From the NCBI GenBank assembly GCA_947458675.1, contig CANHAW010000024.1:1-11738 (forward strand): a stretch of DNA of 11,738 bases, in the 5' to 3' direction. The notes beneath the pieces were generated by a model. It was not told the origin of the DNA. It did no database searches and saw only the letters and a program-made list of their open reading frames with translations. A program made the translations under genes and the position numbers. Shown here piece by piece: positions 6,650-11,738 of the stretch. This stretch comes from Beijerinckiaceae bacterium. Lineage in GTDB: Bacteria; Pseudomonadota; Alphaproteobacteria; Rhizobiales; Beijerinckiaceae. Position 1 is the first letter of the stretch, and each line of letters opens with the position of its first letter.

Positions 6650-7231
6650 TCAGCGGTTCTGACCCGGCACCCAAAGGACATCGCCGGCGCCGCTCTTATT
6701 GGCGTAACGCGATGCTACAAAAAGGAAATCCGAAAGACGATTGATATATTTGAGCGCCGGCTCGCCGACCTTTTCGTCCGGCTGGGCAGCCAGGGCCACC
6801 ATGAGTCTTTCGGCTCGCCGGCTGATCGTTCGTGCAAGGTGAAGCGCAGCAGCAGCCTGCGAGCCGCCGGGCAGGACGAAAGACTTGAGCGGCTCCAGCT
6901 CTGCATTGAGCTCGTCTATTTCCCGTTCGATCCGTTCAACCTGGCTCTCAAGAATTCGCAACGGCTCCCAGGCGAGCTTTTCCCCCTTGTCGGGAGTGCA
7001 AAGATCGGCTCCGAGGTCGAAGAGATCATTTTGAATGCGTCCGAGCATGGCGTCGAGCTTTTGGTCGAGCGGGGCTGTTGCGATCCGCGCCAGGCCGAGC
7101 GCTGCATTGGTCTCGTCCACTGTGCCATAGGCCTCTACGCGCAGGTCATATTTTGGCCGGCGCTCGCCTGTGCCCAGGGCCGTCGAGCCATTGTCGCCCG
7201 TGCGTGTGTAAATCCGGTTGAGTACCACCAT
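6650..7231 (-). CDS. pduO: Cob(I)alamin adenosyltransferase, PduO-type (ATR)
   Basis: A 193-residue cytoplasmic ATP:corrinoid adenosyltransferase that transfers the 5'-deoxyadenosyl group from ATP to cob(I)alamin to make adenosylcobalamin, the cofactor of methylmalonyl-CoA and ethylmalonyl-CoA mutases. The N-terminal ATP-binding motif TRTGDNGST spans 9-17. The helix GGSQAAAALHLART at 122-135, followed by Arg138/139 (SRRAER), is the ATP/cobalamin-site helix. NRLSDFLFVASR at 164-175, including Asp168, is the third conserved block. Length is normal for a PduO N-domain without the extra C-terminal domain of Salmonella PduO; it is unrelated in fold to CobA/BtuR. The start ATG 7231 has GGGAG about nine bases upstream. 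It follows the HIG1 gene by 14 bases and is surely cotranscribed. The symbol pduO refers to enzyme type only; no propanediol-utilisation genes are present. Confidence 0.95.
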   Translation of the reverse strand: MVVLNRIYTRTGDNGSTALGTGERRPKYDLRVEAYGTVDETNAALGLARIATAPLDQKLDAMLGRIQNDLFDLGADLCTPDKGEKLAWEPLRILESQVERIEREIDELNAELEPLKSFVLPGGSQAAAALHLARTISRRAERLMVALAAQPDEKVGEPALKYINRLSDFLFVASRYANKSGAGDVLWVPGQNR

Positions 7232-7245
7232 GTTCGAAACTCCCG

Positions 7246-7437
7246 TCAGCCGCGCAGCCAGAGAACGATCATGATGATGATCACGGCGACAAATTGCAGT
7301 CCTACACGCCAGCGCATCAATTTCTGCGACATATTTGCACTGCCGCCGCGCATCATATTCACGAGGCCGAGCAGAAGTACGATTGCGACAGCGCCGGCGG
7401 CACCGGCGACGAGGTAATTCGAGAAGGTAATGGGCAT
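7246..7437 (-). CDS. HIG1-domain twin-transmembrane protein
   Basis: A 63-residue inner-membrane protein with two helices, at roughly 7-28 and 43-61, joined by a short polar loop. The loop and start of helix two hold the pattern NMSQKLMRWRVGLQ, which is the core of the HIG1 (hypoxia-induced gene 1/Rcf1) domain. In mitochondria this family associates with cytochrome c oxidase and respiratory supercomplexes; the bacterial proteins are largely uncharacterised. The start chosen is ATG 7437 (MPITFSNY), with AGGA four to eight bases upstream. The frame also has an ATG at 7455, but it lacks a ribosome site and adds six polar residues. The adenosyltransferase gene follows after 14 bases. Being first in this cluster, next to ETF genes, makes a respiratory-chain role plausible, but that is inference. 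Confidence 0.85.
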   Translation of the reverse strand: MPITFSNYLVAGAAGAVAIVLLLGLVNMMRGGSANMSQKLMRWRVGLQFVAVIIIMIVLWLRG

Positions 7438-7528
7438 GAGATCCTGCTTATGCATTCCCCGACCGGAAAGCTTGTTCGCAAGTAGAACGCAGTCAGGGCT
7501 CCGGCAAGGGTGCGGCTAGAGGAAAAGC

Positions 7529-10117
7529 TCAATATCGGCGTAGCAGCCGCTCCAGATAATCGATTTCTTCGCGCGGGCGAGATGTATCGCCAAGGCGCTT
7601 GCGCAATTCTTCAAGAACGCGCTGCGCCCGTTCTGATGCTGGGGCGCCAAGCGGATCGTAGCGGCTCTGCGGATTATAGGTCCGATCGCGAGACTCGCGC
7701 CCGAGCGGATCTGGATCTGCCGTGTTCCGCCCCTCCCGCATAGGACCGTTTGGCTCGCCAGGGCCAGGGCCGGGGCCGGCCTGCCCTTCGCCTTGCTGGC
7801 CCTGCTGCTGCATCTGTTGGGCCATGGACTGAGCGCCTTTTCGCAGGGCTTCCAGGGCGCGCCCTTGAGAATCGACCGCCCGGTCATTGCCCGAGGGATT
7901 GCCTTCGGCCAGACCCTGCTCGGCCTCGCGCATGGCTCCCTCGGCCTCTTCGAAGCCCTGTTCGCCTTTCATGCCGAATTGTTTCATCCGGCGCTGGAGA
8001 TCCTCAAGCCGCTGGCGCAGCGCTTCCTGACGGCGTTGGAGGTCCTGTTGGCGCTGCTGCTGCCCTTCAGCAGATTGGCCTTCCTCGTCGGCCTCTTCCC
8101 CATTCGGCCCGCGTCTGTTTTGGCGCTGACGGTCCTGAAAAGTTTCGTCACGCAATTGCTGCTGCTCGCGCGTCAGGCGATCAAGTTCGCTCAGCGCCCG
8201 GTTCATTTCGCGCGACATCTGGTTCTGTTGATTGCGGCGCTGGGCATTTTGCAGATTTTCCATCAGGCGCTGCAGCTGGTCGAGCATGCGTTGCGCATCT
8301 GCGGTATTCCCGTTGCGGGCCATTTCTTCCATGCGGTCGAGCAGCGCCTGCAGATCTCGCGGTGTAATTGTGAGCGTTCTGTCGTTTGGATCTTGTTGCC
8401 GTTCCGCATTCGGACGATCGCGCAACATTTGTTCGGCAAGCTCTTGAACAAACTTGTCGAGCGCTGCTCGCAATTGATTCATGAGCCGCTTCAGCTCCTC
8501 AGGCGTTGCGCCGCGATCGAGCGCTTCCCGTAATTGCTGTTGCGCGGCACGAAGGTCGCGTTCCGCCTGCGAGAGATCGCCGTCTTCAAGACGCAGCGCC
8601 ATTTCCCACATCAATTCCGCAACACTGATGAGATCGGAATCGCTCTGGGCCAAGCGCAGGCGTTGAGAGATCGTGCGCAATCCCAGATAAATCCCGCCAG
8701 GTATCGAAAATTCTTCGGGCGCGAACATCAGCGTGTCCATCGCCAATTGCACGCGCCGTCGATCGTCGGGAGCAAGGATGAGATTGCGCCTTTGTTCAAC
8801 AAGCGCACGCGCCAGAGGCTTTACAAAAGCTCTCTGCGGCAGCGTTAATTCGAAAGGTTCGCTCTGACCCTCATTGCCGCCTTCGTCGCGCGCGACGAGT
8901 TTCATCGTGACGCGCGCACCAGCCCAAGGATGCTCCGAAAGATCGCCGGTCGTTTCGCCTTCGCCCAGTCCACCTGGCGAAGCGGGCAGCGAAAGAATCA
9001 TTTTCGGCGGCTCAACCAAGGAGCGGCCGGCGACGACGCGACCATTGATCATTGGCTTTTCGAACGTCGCTTCTGCACCGATGATTCCATAATCATCCTG
9101 AACCGCATAGCCGAGGGTCAAGGCGCCGCGGCTCGAACTTTTCGGCTCGCCGCGCAAAGAGATTTTCGGTGGCTGATCGGGGATCGAGACAATTTCAAAT
9201 TCGGACACGATTGTGGAAGCGCGTTTCAGCGTCAGTCGCCCATTGTCGCGAAGGGTGTAACGCGTTTCTTCCGTTGAGCCCGGCTTGGCTCCGGCAGCTG
9301 TGTCGTCTGTGGCGCGTTGCAATCCGCCCGATACGTTTGGTGTGATTCCAGAGCCGTTGGACGCCCGAACGATCACGATCGAGCCAGCGGGCGCACGAAT
9401 TGGCGTTCTGTCGGCTTGAGCTTTTTCGCCGCCGACATTGAGGACAACAGGAGGCCGTCCCGTATAGGGCGGGGGGTCGATCCAAGCGTCCAGCCGGAAG
9501 GTCTGCGTTGCAGTGGGGGCCTCGCGCCAATCGAAAGCCGCCAGAACACGTGGATATTTTTCCGGTCCCGCCACAAAGGCGGTTGCGACGAGAGCCAGCA
9601 GGATAGAAGCCCGCAGGGCGTATCGGTCGCGCTCGACCAGGCGGGGTGCCGGGCTGCGCAGGCGGATGCCGGACACGTCCTTTTCGGTCCGGCTGAGGTG
9701 CAGGCCCCAAAGTGCGCGGGTGGCTTGGTCATCGCCGTCATTTGCCAGCCTGTCGTCCAGCGTACTGGCCGGCCGGTGTCGAAAGCCGGAATCGCGATCG
9801 AGCCGCGCCAGGCTCTCGCGCCGATCCGGCCATTTCAACCTCGCCAGATTGAGGAGGGCCCCCGCCAACAGCAGCCCGAAAACAGCAACGCCAGAAATGC
9901 GGAGCCAGGGCGGCGAGACCATCCAGAGGCCGGCCCATGACACAGCCAGAAATAGCCCGAAAAGCGAAAGAATCAGGGCGATGGCTGGCCATAGCCGCTC
10001 CCAGGCCATGACGGTTCCCGCCTGACGAATCAGGAGATCAAGCCGTGCCTTCAGGCCGACTTGATGCTCTTGCGTCCCGCTGGATCCCAACCGCCAGACC
10101 ACGTGGCTCTCCCGCAT
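7529..10117 (-). CDS. TIGR02302/DUF4175-type large membrane protein with Gln-rich coiled-coil C-terminus
   Basis: An 862-residue protein that I recognise as the alphaproteobacterial TIGR02302 family; its function is unknown. Hydrophobic helices lie at about 43-66, 71-92 and 168-185. A conserved charged stretch (93-125, with LARLDRDSGF and STLDDRLA) lies between helices two and three and is probably cytoplasmic. After helix three comes a beta-rich region: WIDPPPYTG at 212-220, a VQDDYGI motif at 339-345, and ARDEGGNEG at 409-417. From about 510 to 780 the chain is helical, very rich in Gln, Arg and Glu, and predicted coiled coil. A Gly-Pro linker near 780-792 follows. Two DPLG motifs (803-806, 821-824) then precede a conserved helical tail ending LERLLRRY. 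By the positive-inside pattern, 186-862 would be periplasmic. The start ATG 10117 has a weak ribosome site. It lies 68 bases after lysA, probably in the same transcript. Confidence 0.88.
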   Translation of the reverse strand: MRESHVVWRLGSSGTQEHQVGLKARLDLLIRQAGTVMAWERLWPAIALILSLFGLFLAVSWAGLWMVSPPWLRISGVAVFGLLLAGALLNLARLKWPDRRESLARLDRDSGFRHRPASTLDDRLANDGDDQATRALWGLHLSRTEKDVSGIRLRSPAPRLVERDRYALRASILLALVATAFVAGPEKYPRVLAAFDWREAPTATQTFRLDAWIDPPPYTGRPPVVLNVGGEKAQADRTPIRAPAGSIVIVRASNGSGITPNVSGGLQRATDDTAAGAKPGSTEETRYTLRDNGRLTLKRASTIVSEFEIVSIPDQPPKISLRGEPKSSSRGALTLGYAVQDDYGIIGAEATFEKPMINGRVVAGRSLVEPPKMILSLPASPGGLGEGETTGDLSEHPWAGARVTMKLVARDEGGNEGQSEPFELTLPQRAFVKPLARALVEQRRNLILAPDDRRRVQLAMDTLMFAPEEFSIPGGIYLGLRTISQRLRLAQSDSDLISVAELMWEMALRLEDGDLSQAERDLRAAQQQLREALDRGATPEELKRLMNQLRAALDKFVQELAEQMLRDRPNAERQQDPNDRTLTITPRDLQALLDRMEEMARNGNTADAQRMLDQLQRLMENLQNAQRRNQQNQMSREMNRALSELDRLTREQQQLRDETFQDRQRQNRRGPNGEEADEEGQSAEGQQQRQQDLQRRQEALRQRLEDLQRRMKQFGMKGEQGFEEAEGAMREAEQGLAEGNPSGNDRAVDSQGRALEALRKGAQSMAQQMQQQGQQGEGQAGPGPGPGEPNGPMREGRNTADPDPLGRESRDRTYNPQSRYDPLGAPASERAQRVLEELRKRLGDTSRPREEIDYLERLLRRY

Positions 10118-10185
10118 TTCGATAAGAGAAAGCTAGCACGCCTGTGCGCGCATTCCAGTCCGCAAACCGGCCGAAAACCGATCAT

Positions 10186-11454
10186 TCACGCAAGCCAAGG
10201 CGGAATCTTGTCCAGACCGATCAACTCCTCGTAAGAGCCGCGCGGTCGGATGACCGCCCATTGATCTCCATCGACAAGAACTTCAGGCACCAAAAGGCGC
10301 GAATTATATGTCCCGGCCTGCACGGCTCCATAAGCGCCCGCCGACATGATCGCGAGCAATTCGCCAGGCTGCGGCTCCGCCATGTCGCGGCCCAGAGCCA
10401 GATAATCGCCGGTTTCGCAGACAGGCCCGACAATATCTGCCCGGATTGTTGGGCGCCCTGCATCTTGCCGCACCGGCATGACGTCATGATGAGCTTCATA
10501 AAGCGTAGGCCGGATGAGATCGTTCATGGCAGCATCGACGATGACAAATTGTTTGCCCTCGCCATGTTTCACATAGATCACTTCGGTCACGAGAATGCCG
10601 GCATTGCCGACCAACAGGCGACCCGGTTCGAAGACCAGTTTGCAGCCGAGCTTGCCGGCATGCTTGCGGACGATCTCTGCATATCGTTCCGGATGATAGC
10701 TCGCAGGATCATCGGACGCGCGGTAAGGAATCCCCAGTCCGCCGCCAAGGTCGACGTGATCGATTTTGTGACCGTCAGTGCGCAAAACCGCAACGAAGTC
10801 GGAAAGAAGTGCGAAAGCATCGTCGAATGGTTGAAGATCGGTGATCTGCGAACCGATATGCATGTCGACACCGCTGACATGAATGCCCGGCAGTTTCGCT
10901 GCATGCGCATAAACGCTGCGGGCGCGCGAAATCGGAATGCCGAATTTGTTTTCTGATTTTCCGGTCGAGATTTTTGCATGTGTGCGGGCATCGACATCGG
11001 GGTTGACGCGGATCGAGATCGGCGCCTTTTCTCCCCGCTTTGCTGCAATTTCCGATATTGCGTCGAGCTCTGGTTCCGATTCGACATTGAAGCACAGAAT
11101 CCCGGCATCGAGAGCGCATTCAATCTCACGAGCCGTTTTGCCGACGCCAGAAAATGTAATGCGCTCCCCTGGAACGCCCGCTGCAAGCGCCCGTCGCAAT
11201 TCGCCTTCTGAAACGACATCCATGCCAGCGCCCAAGGATGCGAAAACTTTCAGCACGGCCTGATTGGAATTGGACTTCATCGCAAAGCAGACCAGCGCAT
11301 CAAGACCTGCGAGCGCTTGCGAAAAAACGCGGTAATGACGCGTCAGCGTCGCGCGGGAATAGCAATAAAATGGTGTGCCGACGTTGCGGGCAATATCATG
11401 CAGATTCACATCCTCGGCGTGAAAGACGCCGCCGCGATATTCGAAATGACGCAT
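10186..11454 (-). CDS. lysA: Diaminopimelate decarboxylase
   Basis: A 422-residue PLP enzyme of fold type III that decarboxylates meso-2,6-diaminopimelate to L-lysine, the last step of the DAP pathway. The N-terminal barrel holds the PLP lysine Lys60 (FAMKSNSN). HIGSQ is at 199-203, the glycine loop GGGLG at 237-241 and the phosphate-binding EPGR at 276-279. The C-terminal domain provides Cys346-Glu347 (CETGD) and Tyr375 (AGAYG), which reach into the partner subunit's active site. All key residues are present and the length is normal. The start ATG 11454 has GGCGGA about six bases upstream. The LptM-like lipoprotein gene precedes it by 12 bases, and the TIGR02302 gene follows after 68 bases. 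This lipoprotein-lysA-TIGR02302 order is common in Hyphomicrobiales, usually with argH in front. No lysine riboswitch is visible, and the short upstream spacing leaves no room for one. Confidence 0.98.
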   Translation of the reverse strand: MRHFEYRGGVFHAEDVNLHDIARNVGTPFYCYSRATLTRHYRVFSQALAGLDALVCFAMKSNSNQAVLKVFASLGAGMDVVSEGELRRALAAGVPGERITFSGVGKTAREIECALDAGILCFNVESEPELDAISEIAAKRGEKAPISIRVNPDVDARTHAKISTGKSENKFGIPISRARSVYAHAAKLPGIHVSGVDMHIGSQITDLQPFDDAFALLSDFVAVLRTDGHKIDHVDLGGGLGIPYRASDDPASYHPERYAEIVRKHAGKLGCKLVFEPGRLLVGNAGILVTEVIYVKHGEGKQFVIVDAAMNDLIRPTLYEAHHDVMPVRQDAGRPTIRADIVGPVCETGDYLALGRDMAEPQPGELLAIMSAGAYGAVQAGTYNSRLLVPEVLVDGDQWAVIRPRGSYEELIGLDKIPPWLA

Positions 11455-11466
11455 GGATGTTCCGCC

Positions 11467-11709
11467 TCAGAGGATTCGGTCGAGAATGAAAGGTTCGCGC
11501 GGCGGCACGATCCTGCCGCGACGAACAGGGGCTGAGCCGTCGGTGGCCGTTGCCGTTCCGATGCGATTGTCATCGGTTTGCTCCGGTGCAGCCAGCGAGC
11601 CGGGCGGTGGCTCGAGGTCGCCTTTGCGTCCGCAGGCTGCGAGAGCGAGGCCAGCCAGGGCGACAAGCCCCAGAATTCCGATCCGCCGTGGTGTTTGGTT
11701 CGATTTCAC
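11467..11709 (-). CDS. lptM: LptM-like small outer-membrane lipoprotein (GTG start)
   Basis: An 80-residue lipoprotein. The signal peptide has basic residues at 8-9 (RR), a hydrophobic core at 11-23 and a lipobox LAAC with the modified Cys26. The sequence right after it, CGRKGDLEPPP, is the hallmark of the YifL/LptM family (prokaryotic lipoprotein-attachment type). The remainder is Pro- and charge-rich and probably disordered, ending in a REPFILDRIL tail that recurs in alphaproteobacterial members. In E. coli LptM aids maturation of the LPS translocon protein LptD; whether this shorter-motif alphaproteobacterial relative does the same is inference. The start is GTG 11709, supported by AGGAG six bases upstream; there is no competing in-frame ATG before the signal peptide. 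The lysA gene follows after 12 bases, so the two are cotranscribed. Confidence 0.85.
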   Translation of the reverse strand: MKSNQTPRRIGILGLVALAGLALAACGRKGDLEPPPGSLAAPEQTDDNRIGTATATDGSAPVRRGRIVPPREPFILDRIL

Positions 11710-11715
11710 GAAGCA

Positions 11716-11720
11716 CTCCT
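11716..11720 (-). promoter_or_regulatory. Shine-Dalgarno deciding the GTG start of lptM
   Basis: AGGAG on the minus strand, six bases before GTG 11709: near-ideal spacing. Only 18 further bases are visible upstream. They contain a TAG that could be the end of a preceding gene (argH is expected there in this bacterial group), but too little is visible to call it. Confidence 0.7.
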
Positions 11721-11738
11721 GAGCATCGCAGGCACTAT

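Noticed and set aside
6599..7417. A 272-codon plus-strand open frame
   Set aside because: It is antisense to the adenosyltransferase and HIG1 genes, both with clear family motifs; the translation shows no domain.
7438..7528. Search of the 91-base gap between the TIGR02302 stop and the HIG1 start for a terminator and promoter
   Set aside because: No GC hairpin with a T-run and no -35/-10 pair better than chance was found, so nothing beyond the HIG1 ribosome site is called.
7750..8533. Two long overlapping plus-strand open frames rich in Leu, Ala and Arg
   Set aside because: They are the complement of the Gln/Arg/Glu-rich coiled-coil region of the TIGR02302 gene; CTG/CTC and GCG codons read opposite CAG/GAG and CGC produce Leu-rich shadows.
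10118..10185. Short GC-rich repeats (CCGGCC, GCAC-GCCT-GTGC) between lysA and the TIGR02302 gene
   Set aside because: The stems are four to six bases without a U-run; they do not make a terminator and the genes are probably cotranscribed.
1..11738. Mobile elements, CRISPR arrays, tRNA/rRNA genes, riboswitches or defence systems
   Set aside because: No repeat array, transposase, integrase, tRNA-like cloverleaf or phage gene was seen; the lone HNH protein lacks defence partners, and spacers are too short for a lysine or cobalamin riboswitch.

Overview
The window reads as ordinary chromosomal DNA from an alphaproteobacterium, most likely of the order Hyphomicrobiales (Rhizobiales). This rests on the TIGR02302-type envelope protein next to lysA, the HIG1-domain protein beside a PduO-type cobalamin adenosyltransferase, the mitochondrial-like EtfAB, the stand-alone HNH endonuclease family, and moderately high GC. 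The genus cannot be fixed from sequence alone. Beijerinckiaceae-like methylotrophs are one possibility, but this is a guess. There is no tRNA, rRNA, insertion sequence, phage gene or CRISPR array. The DNA is densely coding and no gene-free stretch exceeds about 135 bases.

Left block (1-2631): a minus-strand pair encodes an FtsX/MacB-like permease, cut by the window edge (ybbP-like), and its ATPase (ybbA-like), joined by an ATGA overlap. Divergent from them on the plus strand is a secreted GDSL hydrolase (tesA-like), followed by an RNA 2',3'-cyclic phosphodiesterase (thpR). The ybbP-ybbA/tesA divergent layout is the same as in E. coli, where YbbAP and TesA are thought to act together on membrane-derived hydrophobic esters.

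Middle block (2616-3739, minus): an HNH endonuclease starting from TTG, followed by a small four-helix membrane protein of unknown function whose 3' end overlaps thpR tail to tail.

Metabolic block (3872-7437, minus): in transcription order, a HIG1-domain protein, the cob(I)alamin adenosyltransferase, then etfB, etfA and a 3-hydroxybutyryl-CoA dehydrogenase. A good -35/-10 candidate lies in front of etfB. Together they fit acyl-CoA oxidation feeding electrons to the respiratory chain, with adenosylcobalamin supply for B12-dependent acyl-CoA mutases.

Right block (7529-11709, minus): in transcription order, an LptM-type lipoprotein with a GTG start, lysA (diaminopimelate decarboxylase, last step of lysine synthesis), then the large 862-residue TIGR02302/DUF4175-type membrane protein. 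argH is expected just beyond the right edge in this group of bacteria, but it is not visible here.

I found no clearly novel system. The items most worth a second look are the uncharacterised TIGR02302 protein, the HIG1/adenosyltransferase/ETF gene order, the unknown membrane protein paired with the HNH endonuclease, and the compact ybbA-tesA divergent region with a 17-bp dyad.
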